In this document: one piece after another, positions 22,103 through 33,407 of the stretch
How the letters are laid out: every line of letters starts with the position of its first letter
Position numbering within the stretch: position 1 is the stretch's first letter
NCBI GenBank assembly: GCA_010909725.1
Contig: JAACMV010000016.1
Location: 248,001-312,000 of the forward strand
Direction of reading: 5' to 3'
Source of the DNA: Picochlorum sp. 'celeri'
Lineage: Eukaryota; Chlorophyta; Trebouxiophyceae
DNA: 64,000 nt
Program-made: the position numbers and the translations under genes
The notes under the pieces: model-generated
Told to the model about the DNA's origin: nothing
What the model saw: the letters and a program-made list of their open reading frames with translations, nothing else
Database searches by the model: none

Positions 22103-22884
22103 TCAGAGAACCACTTCCAAGCCATGGCAATCAGCACATTCTGCCACCAGACAGGCACCCTGGTCAGAACTTGATTGCCGTTGATGAAACGACAGGGCTC
22201 CAGTGCAATGAGACGCATGGGAAGAACACACTGAATGAAGTCTCTGCCGTAATGCTTCCAACCCCATTCCTTCAAACGAGGTATCCAGGCGTAAATCACC
22301 AGAGGGGCACACAATCTGTCCATGCCACTCTGACAACCAGTTGTTACCACACACTGGACACAGGGTGCCCTGTAGGCACGGAGAGGTCACCATGTGCGCT
22401 TCCACCATCTCATGCACCTCTTTCTTTTCCAAAGAATCCAAATACTCCAGTTCATCAGCCTGCTGTTCCTGGTACAACTCCTGCTCTAAAGAGTGCATCA
22501 GATCCACATATTCATCATGTTGTAACCTTCCATCAGGTCTTGTCATGTGTTCTTTTTCATTCATATCCTTCTCTTCCGACTGAATGATTCCAATCAAATC
22601 ATTCTGAATCATGTTCCCATCATGCCTCGCTGCTCTGGCTCTCTCCAACAACATCTCTCGTTGGCTCTCCACATGCTTTCTACATCTCTCTCGAAGCTGC
22701 ATCATCATCATCATCAGAATGAAACACCAATACCATGAGTGAATTCACCAACAGGTTCTGTATATATCTATAGGATGCGCCATACCTTGTCCTTCCAAGA
22801 CAAGACCCCTCCTCTGCCAGGTGTCCCAGAGTCGTGCTGAGACAGCGTGTCTTTCACAGATTTCCTCCCCTTCCGTCTATTCAT
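22103..22884 (-). CDS. RPAIN: RPA-interacting protein (RPAIN/RIP family)
   Basis: RPAIN imports and binds replication protein A. Exons on the minus strand are 22884..22786 and 22696..22103, giving 230 aa. The 89-nt intron ends in a GAT repeat. The N-terminus carries a Trp-Lys motif (LSWKDK) that joins after splicing to the basic helix LRERCRKHVESQREMLL. A coiled-coil-like acidic middle follows. The C-terminal zinc-finger-like domain has LCPVCGNNW, an IVCPSG element and the final CADCHG. The LpxC-like gene starts 45 bp downstream on the same strand. The likely poly(A) signal TTACA at 22057..22061 overlaps that gene's start codon. Confidence 0.85.
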
Positions 22885-23109
22885 TCTTCCAATCGTCTAT
22901 ATAGTCTTATGATATCAAAATGTAAGATTCTGCTGTCTCTGAATCCCTGTTATTGGTAATATCGACCCATCGTCGTAGTATTCAAGGTAGTAGGCATGGC
23001 CATACAACCCCAGTCCTCCTTGGATACAGAGACTACTATGTATTATTGTTAATTAACAAGAGAGTATTACTTAATAATTATGAATCATAAAGTATGCGTT
23101 CATGGGGAA

Positions 23110-24516
23110 TTACCCACCAATCTTGACCATGGGTCTGTTCTTCATCCGGTACAGAATATTCATGCCAGCGTGGGCTGCCTTTTTTCTATTAACAGCAGCC
23201 GAGATGACTGCCAATAGATCATCATCTGTAGCTCCTTCTCTCATGGCATCACGCAGACTGACCTCATTATTCCCAAACAGACATACTTTGAGGTTTCCAT
23301 CAGCCATCAGACGTACTCTGGTGCAATCACTGCAGAATGCAGATGTCATGGATGTGACAAAGGACACACTTCCTTTGTATCCAGGGATTCTGTAATTTTT
23401 TGCCACCTCTCCATATCCATCGGTGCATCGCTCCAGTGTTGTATGATTCTTCTCAACCTCTTGTTTCATCTCCTTGTAGGAGACAAGCTTGTCTGTTGAC
23501 CACACATTCCCATCAAATGGCATGTACTCTATGAACCTCACATTCACATTTTTATTCCGTGTGAGTTCCACAAAGTCACTAATCTCATCATCATTGACGC
23601 CTTTCATCACCACAACATTCACTTTGACTGGGTCATACCCTATATCCAGCGCGGTATCTATTGTTTTGAGTACCCGTGCATGGCCTTTCCGTCTGGTCAT
23701 GTGTTCAAATCTATCTGCTCGAAGAGTATCCAAGGAGAGATTAAGCAATGATAGCCCTGCATTCTTCAACTCTTCCAATGATTTTGCTAATGTAATACCG
23801 TTTGATGTGATACCCACGTCCTTGATACCTGGGATACCAGAAACTCTCTCTACAATGTCTGTCAAATCTCTACGAATGGTGGGCTCCCCACCTGTCAACC
23901 GCACTTTCGTCACGCCACTGAGGGCAAATAATGTCGTTAGCCGTGTAATCTCATCAACCGTCAGGACGTGTTCCTTCGGCGTCAACTCGACGCCGTCCTC
24001 TGGCATACAATAGAGGCATCGCAAGTTGCACTTTTCTGTCAATGATATCCTCAGATATGAATGCCTCCGTCCATGTGTATCTTCCAGACTTGTATCCAGT
24101 AAATAGTCTCGAAACGATACTGTACTCTTCTTCTCCATTGCATACGCCTCCCGAGTTATTTTCACCAGAGCTTTCCAATCCATGGACGTGCAGTCAGAAG
24201 AAGAAGGATTGCTTTTATTCTGCGAGCGCTTCAGCATCTCGGCCGTTTCCTTCATATCAGGTAATGTATTCCTCCATGATTCCATTCGAGAATGCGAGAT
24301 GACTGCATGATCGCGTCGCTCTTGCAGCCCTTCCTTGTTCGACACAAGACCAAAGCACCGATACTGACCAAACCCATGCCTACCGCGCTCTCGTTGCCCA
24401 ATAGAACCACACATGTCCACAGTAGTAGCACATGTATAACCAACACAGATTGGCCATACCTCATTCTCTGAGAGAAGAATTGCCTTGGACACCCTCGACC
24501 CAATCCACCGCTGCAT
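23110..24516 (-). CDS. CNX2: CNX2/MoaA, GTP 3',8-cyclase of molybdenum cofactor synthesis
   Basis: This radical-SAM enzyme makes the first intermediate of Moco from GTP, in mitochondria in plants. It is a single exon of 468 aa. The N-terminal 120 residues are an extension consistent with targeting. The radical-SAM cluster motif is CNLRCLYC (within LTEKCNLRCLYCMPEDGVE). RLTGGEPTIRRDL and GITSNG follow. The C-terminal second-cluster cysteines are FCSDCTRVRL and KVCLF. The protein ends in Gly-Gly, the conserved MoaA tail needed for activity. Length and motifs indicate a functional enzyme. It is divergent from MSH2. Confidence 0.97.
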   Translation of the reverse strand: MQRWIGSRVSKAILLSENEVWPICVGYTCATTVDMCGSIGQRERGRHGFGQYRCFGLVSNKEGLQERRDHAVISHSRMESWRNTLPDMKETAEMLKRSQNKSNPSSSDCTSMDWKALVKITREAYAMEKKSTVSFRDYLLDTSLEDTHGRRHSYLRISLTEKCNLRCLYCMPEDGVELTPKEHVLTVDEITRLTTLFALSGVTKVRLTGGEPTIRRDLTDIVERVSGIPGIKDVGITSNGITLAKSLEELKNAGLSLLNLSLDTLRADRFEHMTRRKGHARVLKTIDTALDIGYDPVKVNVVVMKGVNDDEISDFVELTRNKNVNVRFIEYMPFDGNVWSTDKLVSYKEMKQEVEKNHTTLERCTDGYGEVAKNYRIPGYKGSVSFVTSMTSAFCSDCTRVRLMADGNLKVCLFGNNEVSLRDAMREGATDDDLLAVISAAVNRKKAAHAGMNILYRMKNRPMVKIGG

Positions 24517-24885
24517 TCTGATTACGACAGTAGGGTGTCTTCATGGACATATCAATAGTGGTCCTAGAATTCATTATTCCTGATGGCCAAGACCCTGTGC
24601 TTTCTCGTCTTGGCTGTTGGTTGGATGGATGGTATTCTCCTTATTTTTGATTGATAAAACCACCATGCAGGTTACACAGATATCCCTCTGTCTAGTGCGG
24701 CGATTGAAAACATCATACTGTAATAAATACATAATTGGCATTGGTTGTGATCATCCGATGCGTAAGAGTGCAAGAACGGGGTCTTGGATTTTGAATTCGG
24801 TTTGAATTGAATCAAAGATTCGAGTCACGGTATAGGAAGGATACATATCGCTTTAGAGAGTTCTTTCAAATTTGATTCTGTGAGT
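24517..24885. other. Divergent promoter region, CNX2 / MSH2
   Basis: This 369-bp region separates two divergent ATGs and should hold both promoters. No gene, repeat or RNA is evident. Confidence 0.45.
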
Positions 24886-27708
24886 ATGGTGGGGCAGAAG
24901 AAGAAGAATACCGGCAGCGATGGTCAGCAGGAAGAGCAACAGGAGATTGATCTCGGGAAGAACTTTTCTTCCTGGTTTTCTACGTTGCCGGAAGCGGAGA
25001 GCAAGAATATTGTGAGGTTTTTTGATAGGAAGACATGTGTGTCTGTGCATGGGGAGCCTGCATTCTATGTTGCAAAGCAGCTGTATAAGAGCACTGCTCA
25101 GGTGGCCAATGGTGAGGGTGGAGGAAAGGGTCTTCCTGGGACGACCTTGTCCTACAACTTGTTTCCGGTGATTCTAAAAGATTTACTTGTGGATTCGAAT
25201 GAATATAGTGTGGAATTTTATGAGGGATCTGCGGATGCGTGGGAATGTACGAGAAGGGCATCGCCAGGGAAATGGAATGATTTTGAGACTGAACTTGCCA
25301 AAGTGGGGGATGTGGAGGAGACACCTGTGGTTGTTGGGGTGACGTTTGGTTTGGTAGAGGGTGTTCGAACGGTCGGTCTTGCGTATGTGGATATGATGAA
25401 GCATCGAATGGGAGCCTGTGAGTTTGCTGATGATGAGCACTTTTGCAATCTGGAGACTGCCCTGACACAGCTCGGCCCAAAAGAGGCGGTGGTTCCATTT
25501 GATTTAGAAAGTAAAGAGGATGAAGGACATGTGAGTCGAATCGATAAGAGTCGCTTGTCGCATGTGTTATCGCAGTGTGGAGCTTTTGTGGCACGGCATG
25601 GATCAAAGAAAACATTTTCTGCTGCAAATCTGGTGCAGGATATGTCGAGACTGTTGAAAGGAGCGGTGGAGATGCATCGGCCTGTACTTGATCTTAAACT
25701 TGGATCGTCTGCATTGGCTGGTGTGGTTCAGTTTGCGGGGATTTTGTCAGATGCCTCAGGGCATTCTAGGTATTCATTGGAACTGTATTCCATGGGTAAA
25801 TACATGAGGGTGGATGCTGCAGCCCAGAAAGCTCTGAATGTTTTGAAATCTAGAACGGATGCAAATGAAACGTTCAGCTTGTATGGCATCATGAACAAGT
25901 GTAGAACGCCCATGGGAAAGAGGCTTCTGAAATCATGGCTGAAACAGCCATTGACCTCGCTGGATGAGATTCATGCGCGGCTGGATGTTGTGGAAGCATT
26001 CGTAGAGGATTCCTCCTTGAGATCTGATATTAATGGACTGCACTTGAGGGGTGTGCCGGATATTGAGAGGCTCACGAGACGATTGGAACGTCGCAATGCA
26101 ACTCTTCAAGATTTATGTCAGCTCTATAGAGTGTCCTCAAGGCTTCCACTGATTGAGCAGGTCCTTTCGTCCTCTGATCACAAGAATGTTATGGATGAAA
26201 AATTTGTGCAACCCCTGGCGCGAGCCCATGATGCAAATCATCTGGCCAAGTTTGAAGATTTGATTGAGGCAGCTATTGATCTGGATCGCATCCCAGATGA
26301 GTACCTCATATCGCCAACATATGATGAGGAACTTGGAGAAATCCAGAAGAAAAAAGTGGATGTGGAACAGGAGATTCAGGAGGCAGCAGATGCGGCTGCG
26401 CAGGATCTGGGGCTTGTGTTGGACAAGACAATCAAACTTGAGTGGCACAAGGTATCCAATCAGAAGACCAGATGCCTTCGTATCACAGCAAAGGAGGAAA
26501 AAAGCGTCCGAAAGAAGCTTCAGGCAAAGTATATTGAGCTTGAAACGAGGAAGGATGGGGTGAAATTCACGAGTAGGCGGCTTAGGACGGCTGCTGAAGA
26601 GCTGCAGCGATTATCATCAGAGTACAACACAAAGCAGTCAAAGCTGGTTAGTCAGGTGATTGACGTCGCTGCGACGTTCACAGAGGTGTGGGAAAACGTC
26701 TCATCTGTTTTATCTGAGCTTGATGTTCTGTGCGGCTTTGCTGAACTGTCAACAACCGCGCCAATTCAGTATGTCAGACCCAAACTCCTTCCCACATCTG
26801 GGGACCGCATCATCCTCAAAGGAAGCAGACACCCGTGTGTAGAAGCCCAAGACGGAGTCAATTTTATATCAAATGATGTCTCTCTGATCAAAGGAGAATC
26901 TTGGTTCCAACTCATCACTGGACCAAACATGGGTGGTAAATCCACATACATTCGTCAGATTGGCATGTGTGTCCTCATGGCACAGGTAGGATGCTTTGTT
27001 CCTTGCGATGAAGCAACAATAGCAGTGCGAGATGCCATTTTTGCTCGTGTCGGTGCTGGGGACTGTCAACTCCGTGGTGTATCAACATTCATGGCGGAAA
27101 TGCTCGAGACAGCATCCATTTTAAAAGGAGCCACCTCATCATCACTCGTCATCATCGACGAACTTGGCCGTGGAACATCCACATGGGATGGTATGGGATT
27201 AGCTTGGTCAATCAGTGAATACCTCATGGAAAAGATTGGCGCCGCAACTCTCTTTGCCACGCACTTCCATGAACTGACTGTCCTCCAGGGCAGTGTTGGT
27301 GTCAAGAATTTGCATGTCAAATCAAAGATTGATCCATCGTGTGGAGGGCTCACCATGCTCTACCAGGTCCATGATGGATCATGTGATGAATCTTTGGGAA
27401 TACACGTGGCTGAATTTGCTCGCTTCCCACAACAGGTGATTGATGATGCCAAGCGCAAAGCACAGGACATGGGCCATGCAAACATTGACATCCGCGGTGC
27501 CACAAACCAAGAACAACTCGGTCAAAAACGATCTGTAGACAACGATGAGTCCATCCGGCAAGCCCTGCTACGCTTTGCATCCATACCATTTGATACCATG
27601 TCATCGGAAGACGAGGTCAGAAAAGAGGCTGCCTCATGGCTGGATGAATTCTCCTCCCTCTCCCAAGAATCCAAAAAGATGATGGCGACAACGTCACCAG
27701 ACATGTAA
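24886..27708 (+). CDS. MSH2: DNA mismatch repair protein MSH2
   Basis: MSH2 is the shared subunit of the nuclear MutS-alpha and MutS-beta complexes. It is a single exon of 940 aa, close to the usual length. The ATG at 24886 is the first in frame. The lever/clamp region includes the C-E-F-type core FSLYGIMNKCRTPMGKRLLK. The ATPase has Walker A TGPNMGGKSTYIRQIG, the family motif GAGDCQLRGVSTFMAEMLET, Walker B LVIIDELGRGTSTWDGMGLA and FATHFHELT. No intron is needed, unlike MSH1 8 kb upstream. The stop overlaps a TGTAA. Confidence 0.97.
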   Translation: MVGQKKKNTGSDGQQEEQQEIDLGKNFSSWFSTLPEAESKNIVRFFDRKTCVSVHGEPAFYVAKQLYKSTAQVANGEGGGKGLPGTTLSYNLFPVILKDLLVDSNEYSVEFYEGSADAWECTRRASPGKWNDFETELAKVGDVEETPVVVGVTFGLVEGVRTVGLAYVDMMKHRMGACEFADDEHFCNLETALTQLGPKEAVVPFDLESKEDEGHVSRIDKSRLSHVLSQCGAFVARHGSKKTFSAANLVQDMSRLLKGAVEMHRPVLDLKLGSSALAGVVQFAGILSDASGHSRYSLELYSMGKYMRVDAAAQKALNVLKSRTDANETFSLYGIMNKCRTPMGKRLLKSWLKQPLTSLDEIHARLDVVEAFVEDSSLRSDINGLHLRGVPDIERLTRRLERRNATLQDLCQLYRVSSRLPLIEQVLSSSDHKNVMDEKFVQPLARAHDANHLAKFEDLIEAAIDLDRIPDEYLISPTYDEELGEIQKKKVDVEQEIQEAADAAAQDLGLVLDKTIKLEWHKVSNQKTRCLRITAKEEKSVRKKLQAKYIELETRKDGVKFTSRRLRTAAEELQRLSSEYNTKQSKLVSQVIDVAATFTEVWENVSSVLSELDVLCGFAELSTTAPIQYVRPKLLPTSGDRIILKGSRHPCVEAQDGVNFISNDVSLIKGESWFQLITGPNMGGKSTYIRQIGMCVLMAQVGCFVPCDEATIAVRDAIFARVGAGDCQLRGVSTFMAEMLETASILKGATSSSLVIIDELGRGTSTWDGMGLAWSISEYLMEKIGAATLFATHFHELTVLQGSVGVKNLHVKSKIDPSCGGLTMLYQVHDGSCDESLGIHVAEFARFPQQVIDDAKRKAQDMGHANIDIRGATNQEQLGQKRSVDNDESIRQALLRFASIPFDTMSSEDEVRKEAASWLDEFSSLSQESKKMMATTSPDM

Positions 27709-27780
27709 CAATCAGTAACCTACAACACAAATTATTGATAGTATAAATTTACATACGAATTGCTGGGAATAAAAGCAATC

Positions 27781-28110
27781 ATGGGAACTGGTGCTGTTCT
27801 GCCACGAAGCCAATCGGCGAAGAAGAAGTTTACAAAACCAATGGCGCATGCGAATGAAGAATGCAAGAAGAAAAAGAACACATTTGTAGGAACAGGATCA
27901 AAGAAGAGATCATCTCGATCAACGACACAAGAAGAACCGCTGCAAGGCTCTCATCCGTTCATGGGTGCCTTGGACGCCTTGTTGCGTCCCTTGCCTCCAG
28001 ACTGGCAATATAACATCCAACGGGCAATCGGAGCATTTGGAGAGACTATCGGAAGGATTCTTCCGAATCAGAATGAACAAAAGCTGAGAATAGGCAGGCG
28101 TGGGTTTTGA
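27781..28110 (+). CDS. Hypothetical small basic protein
   Basis: This 109-aa protein is not one I recognise. The N-terminal two-thirds is Lys/Arg/Ser-rich and probably disordered (SAKKKFTKPM, ECKKKKNTF, SKKRSSRSTT). The C-terminal 45 residues look folded, with an amphipathic stretch (FMGALDALLRPLPPDW, then IQRAIGAFGETIGRIL). It begins 72 bp after the MSH2 stop on the same strand and has its own good ATG context. The gene is plausible because no other gene occupies the region, but there is no family support. Confidence 0.55.
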   Translation: MGTGAVLPRSQSAKKKFTKPMAHANEECKKKKNTFVGTGSKKRSSRSTTQEEPLQGSHPFMGALDALLRPLPPDWQYNIQRAIGAFGETIGRILPNQNEQKLRIGRRGF

Positions 28111-28225
28111 TATTTACATCTCCTGTATTCTCTCCTAGAAAACTACCCAGGCACATCATAAATAGATATTGATGGATATGGGCATGCATGAGGCATATCA
28201 TACGCTATAATAACACAATACCATG

Positions 28226-29187
28226 TCATAAATGGGGCACAGCTTCATCCCAAGGTCCATTCAGATGGGCTTTGAATTTCTCTATGCGGACAAGCCACAT
28301 AGGGCACAGGAATACCACCAGCAAAAGCACAGCAATCAGCCACGATGTGACTACAACGGATATATTCGATAAGAAGAACAATGTGGATCCTATGCCGATA
28401 ATATTGAGTATCTGTGCTCCATGGGGAATCATCTTTGAGACATTGTATTGAACATAGGGAGCAGCAATATATAATTGCAGGGACAAGACAATCTGCACAC
28501 ACACCATACTCCATGGCTGGAACATATATACAATATATACAGATATATACAATCACGTACAATTGATATAACATCAGATAAATGTTTCATTCGAGTCGCC
28601 ATCAGCACAGATGCACACATACCACTGGCAAGTCCCAGACTTGCCCCAAGCGTGGGCTTCTTCCCTGGATGCGTCGCTTCAGAATAATCATACAAGTACA
28701 TGTGAACAATAAGCAATACACAAATACACGCAACAGTCGTATCCGGACTGATGGATGTCGTCAAGGTTGCATATACGGGAGAAAGCACGCATGTGAGCCC
28801 TAACAGAATCCCTGCCCTCAAAACCACATTCAAAGTCGACAGCAGAGCCCTCCTCGCACCACGATATGCTGTGCGGCATTCCACAATGACATGCAGTATA
28901 AGACCGATGCAGAAGGCAATCCCTTGAGCCATGAATATTCGAGTAGATATCACATCTTCCTCCTGGTAATGGAGCAGATAGGCAGTCCCTGCCAATACCA
29001 TGACCAAGCACAGATGATTGGCAACAAACAGAGCACCAAGTACCACATTCCAATAGCTCCGCTGCCCAACATCAGCATTGACAATCAGACTCTCTAAAAA
29101 CTTTGAATCCACGTAATTATCTGGCCGATCATCGCCAAATGTCTTCCACAACACCTTGGCTGTGTTGGTATCCACTGATTCCGACAT
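28226..29187 (-). CDS. PIGC: PIG-C/GPI2, GPI-GlcNAc transferase subunit
   Basis: PIG-C is a membrane subunit of the ER complex that starts GPI-anchor synthesis by adding GlcNAc to phosphatidylinositol. Exons are 29187..28561 and 28492..28226, giving 297 aa, exactly the typical length. The 68-nt intron is GTACGT...GTGCAG. Family motifs are FLESLIVNADVGQRSYWNVV near the N-terminus, LSPVYATLTTSIS(P)DT, VHMYLYDYS and the C-terminal FKAHLNGPWDEA. Six to eight hydrophobic membrane segments are visible. Confidence 0.95.
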
Positions 29188-29332
29188 CCATATATGTATG
29201 TGTGTTCTCCTATGCTAGCATTGCCATGGATGCAAGCCTTGCGACAGTGGCCATGGCCAAGGAACATGACCAATCCATTAAAAAAATCACGCCGTCATTC
29301 ATGTCCTTGAGAATTACTCGAAAAAATACTAA

Positions 29333-30259
29333 TTATAAAAAGTATGGTACAGCAGCTCGAGGGGCCATCATGGTACTATTCTGTTCAGTTTCTGTGAAAT
29401 ATTTGACTTCCCTGTTCAAATCTGCATCAAAACTGAGCATGCTGGCAACATTACCACAGCGATAACAATAATTCGGAGCAGACCACACAGTCACCAGTGA
29501 TTTATCTGAAAACATGTACTTTAATCCTTCTTGGACCAGCTGATGAGCTCTACATATTAAGTCCAGTCCATTGACATGGTTGAATTCCTGTGCAACTTGC
29601 TCTCCAAAGAGCCACCCAGCCCCTCGAGGGCTGACAGCCCAGGTGCCAATATCCTCGGGGTCGCTCCACATGAGATCACAGAACGGCCCCTCGTGAGGAA
29701 TCTCGCATAATCGATCAATGATGCGAATTTGATCGAGTGTTCTAAGGTCTGGACTCAATCCTCCGTGTACACAGAGAACTTTATTATCAATAATGGCAGA
29801 GAGCGTGAGAAAATCAAACACCTCTGTGCAGTATCTCCACGCATTGGCATTCCCGTACTTTCGCTGGCACTCGTCATAGAACCCATATACCTGTGTTATC
29901 TGTCGAGACTCGTGGTTTCCTCTGAGAAGGGTCACGTGAGCAGGATATCTCGCCTTGAGCAATAAGAGCAGGGTGAACACCTCTAACGAGTTGTATCCCC
30001 TATCTACAAAGTCGCCCATAAAGATGTAATTCGTATCAGGGACGTTGCCTCCTTCATCAAATAATTTTAATAAATCGTGAAACTGTCCATGGATGTCTCC
30101 GCAGACCGTGACTGGTGAATTGACAGGCTGGACGCATGATTCTTCCACGAGGATTTCCTTGACGTATTCGCACAGCAACTTCAGTTGGTCTTCAGTCAGC
30201 CATTTTCCCTGTTTTATATGTTCTAGCCACTCATCTAGATTGAGAGCTGACGATGTCAT
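29333..30259 (-). CDS. PPP6C: Serine/threonine phosphatase PP6-type catalytic subunit
   Basis: This PPP-family phosphatase of the PP2A/4/6 group is a single exon of 308 aa from the ATG at 30259. Motifs are [60 protein letters not shown] and [10 protein letters not shown]. The C-terminal tail ends in YFL, the methylated-tail motif of this group. [10 protein letters not shown] and the overall pattern match PP6 (FyPP in plants) better than PP2A or PP4. A tandem TGACGT element lies just upstream at 30293..30306. Confidence 0.95.
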   Translation of the reverse strand: MTSSALNLDEWLEHIKQGKWLTEDQLKLLCEYVKEILVEESCVQPVNSPVTVCGDIHGQFHDLLKLFDEGGNVPDTNYIFMGDFVDRGYNSLEVFTLLLLLKARYPAHVTLLRGNHESRQITQVYGFYDECQRKYGNANAWRYCTEVFDFLTLSAIIDNKVLCVHGGLSPDLRTLDQIRIIDRLCEIPHEGPFCDLMWSDPEDIGTWAVSPRGAGWLFGEQVAQEFNHVNGLDLICRAHQLVQEGLKYMFSDKSLVTVWSAPNYCYRCGNVASMLSFDADLNREVKYFTETEQNSTMMAPRAAVPYFL

Positions 30260-30292
30260 GGTGTCTACCAAAATGACCGCACTCGTTGATTG

Positions 30293-30306
30293 TGACGTCT
30301 GACGTT
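30293..30306. promoter_or_regulatory. Tandem TGACGT (CRE-like) element
   Basis: TGACGTC is followed directly by TGACGTT, about 35 bp upstream of the PP6 ATG. The ACGT core is the classical plant bZIP site. Function is inferred from motif and position only. Confidence 0.4.
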
Positions 30307-30460
30307 CGTTTCTCTGTCTCTTTTATCTGTACTGTAGCTATTTAAAAATAATTTATGGAATAGAGAGCAGCAGAGGCGTGCCATCGGCATGTACAAAGGA
30401 GGATTCTTGTGCATCTTACATGAGAAGAAGACTCATCACACAAATCTGATCAGAGCCTCA

Positions 30461-32819
30461 TCAGGCCAGGTAGTTGTATATTTGAGGGTCTGATGAGTCT
30501 CTTTCCAAGTATTCTCTATCTATTAGACTTTCAACACGTCGTTTCAAGTCTGGAGGGTGAACTGGGAACCTGAGTTGAGAAATGAGCTCATTGATGAGGA
30601 GTTTGTGGCCCAGCGTTTTTCGAGTCTTCATGATTCTGACAATGGCAGCATCAATCTGATGCTGTCTATCTTGAAGCACCATTTCGTTGGTTTTTCTGGA
30701 CTCGTCCACGCTTTCCTTCATTTGAATGGCATTTATTCGTACTCTGTACAGCTTTGAGGTGTACTTTGAGTTGAATTTGAAGGTGTCAGAGTCATTCACA
30801 TCTTTGCCCTTGGGGTCTTTGAGGAGCACACGTTCTCTTCCGCATGCGAGGCTTTGAAGGGTTCTCTTGAGCTCATCGTCTTCAAGACCTGTGGCTGTCG
30901 ATATTTCAGAATACGTCAGAGAGTCCGAGTCCTCAAAGGCCATCAGAACTGCAGCCTGGAAGAAGGACACTGATAATTCCTTGACTCCAGAGGAGAACCG
31001 AACCTTCATGATGCATGTTCCTAAAGAATGCAGCCATAATAATTTTCGCCCACTATATTTTGATAAATAATGCTTCTTGAATACCTCCAAGCCATTTGCC
31101 AAGTTTTCTGGGAAATTGCATTCGAGCATTGGGTATGTTGGCCACAAACCTGATGTGAGCACTTGTACAGATATATCCGTGCCTGGGCAGACATTTGTGA
31201 GCTCCTCCATCGAGTCTGACGACGTTTTGAAAGACGCCATCATGTCTTTTGATAATTCCACGTCTGTAAACATGCCTTCTAATTTCGATGTAAAATGCGC
31301 GCCGCATTCTGCTTTGAGTTTTGAAATGGCAGACTTCTCCATGTCAATAGAGAAGGAGCGATTGAACAACAATCGCTTTGCCAAGTCCTTCTTATAGAAC
31401 GCTTCAAACGCATCTTTTCCTTGAATAAATCTAAATATTGCCATGGCGGAATCTAGTGCTGCTTCTACGTCGTCCTCGGCACCTCGTCCGCCCTTTGATC
31501 CTGAACCAACACTCTTGCCTCCACCACGAAGAATAGAATCCATGTGTTTGGCCAAGAGTTCTGCGGGCCGATTTGATCTCAAATTGACAAAATACCCGAA
31601 CGCATCTTTCATAGCATCCTGATAGATGATATTGTCAAAGCATTCTGACACAATCTTGTCCATTCTATGCTTGAGAGAGATGATGTTCTTTATCATGTCA
31701 CCATCCTTGTCATCATTCTCCACAATACTACTTCCTGCCTTTTTGAGATGGTTCTTGAATGCCAGACAGAGAGCTTTGTGAGCTTTTACTCGGCCGAATA
31801 CATCATACATTCTTTTCAAATCAGCTATGCGATCCTCGTCCAAGAGCTTTTCGAAACCGTGCTCCAACATGTATGCAACATGCGGCTCAATCACACATGC
31901 CTCTACAGTCTGTATCAAAGGAATCCGGGTGATGGGCTCCAGAATAGCATCACATCTGTTGAATTCTTCTGAAATACGCTTCTCCACATATTCGAGATAT
32001 TCACTGAGTGACACATCCTGCACAAGACACGTGATGAACACACACATGTGAAAAAAAATTCACAAAGGACACAGACTTGTCAACGAAACTAATAAAACAC
32101 AAGACAAGACGTACCAGAATAATTCTATTCCCCTCTTCCGCATAAAACGCACGCGCACGCTCCAAAAACAAAGGCATCAGCGAATCCTCATACAATCCCA
32201 AGAGCGCAAACATCCGAACCAGATTCTTCAACACATCCCTCCTCACTGCATCCCCACGCCTCTCAGCATCCACAGCACCCATAATACCCTGAAGCACCAT
32301 TTTCTTCACCTGCACATACTCCGTATTCATATACTCCTTAAAGTATCGCAGCCCCATCTCAAACACAGATCGATGCTCCGACTTCATCAACAAATGCGTC
32401 CTATCCAGGTAGAGAAAGATGTGTCGGATCAACATCAGCTGAGAACAATACACATCCCACAACCCCCCAACCTGGTCCAACATCTGCTCCGAATATGCCG
32501 TATCACCCATCTGCTCTTGGTACCCTTGCACAACCTCGGACAGGCTCGACAAGACGCTAGACGCATGCCCCTGACAACGCTCTTGTAATTGGGCATACAG
32601 CCATTCAGCATGTCCCTGCACGCACACATCCTCCACACTCCGATACAACTGCTCCAAACTCGTCGAAACAGGAACTTCTTTTTTAATAGCATCTATCGCC
32701 TCGCATAATTGCCTCCAATTCGCATCCCTAAAGTCTTCAGGAAGAGATGTCCTCGACCGCAAAGGTTTGATCACAAACTTCTTCACCCCTCCCCTGCTCT
32801 CCTTTCGATCCATCATCAT
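30461..32819 (-). CDS. CUL4: Cullin-4
   Basis: CUL4 is the scaffold of CRL4 (DDB1-based) ubiquitin ligases, acting in replication, repair and light signalling in plants. Exons are 32819..32115 and 32017..30461, giving 753 aa. The 97-nt intron is GTACGT...GTGCAG. The N-terminal cullin repeats start KKFVIKPLRSRTSLPEDF, a CUL4 signature. The cullin homology domain has AFEAFYKKDLAKRLL, SKLKAECGAHFTSKLEGMF and SGRKLLWLHSLGT. The winged-helix end includes the neddylation region AIVRIMKTRKTLGH, with the acceptor Lys, and ends YNYLA. TTACA at 30416 is the likely poly(A) signal. Confidence 0.97.
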
Positions 32820-33407
32820 AATCTACTACACTCGTCTAGTCCAATATCCTTGCGTTATACTGGTGAATGGTGAATCATCTACGGTACAGTTACTTTTTAG
32901 ACAGGGAGACGTCACCACGCCACTGTCCTCTCGGCAGCCTTCCTCTATTATTATGTCCAATACGAATTTGTTTTTATGCTATTCTTGTGTATAGCCACGC
33001 CCTTGTGTCTATATGTATATATGGAGGGACATCAGAGATGCTTGTGGCGATCTTTAGAGACCATGAACTCTTATGATGAACATCGACATTCGCGAATGAT
33101 GTCGATCATCGAATGGCTTCTTCTCTTGTACCGCACATGCATATAGCTCCATATCCGATGGGTAGTTGACACAATTTTTATACGAGTAAATTTCTTTTAC
33201 GTGTATCTCGTTGACGTGCGTTCGTTGTAGTCGGTATTGGTAGGCACATCCCTATCCATGCGACATCGAAACACAATTGTTTGAAATACAGACGTATTCA
33301 TTGCCACTGGAAAGGGATTGATATTCGTAGTTTCATTATTGTCATTGGTATCGAGGATATACCGTAGCGAAGAGGTGTTATATTGATTCTCGGCCGACAC
33401 GGGGTAA
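32820..33407. other. Divergent promoter region, CUL4 / ribosomal protein S1
   Basis: This 588-bp region lies between divergent ATGs. It contains a perfect GACGTCA element at 32908..32914 and a second TGACGT near 33211. No open frame of substance or RNA gene is visible. Confidence 0.45.

Noticed and set aside
24880..24885. GTG start two codons upstream of the MSH2 ATG
   Set aside because: Nuclear genes start at ATG; the ATG at 24886 is in frame. The same reasoning moved the starts of PP6, DXS, RWP-RK and the 109-aa gene to their first ATG.
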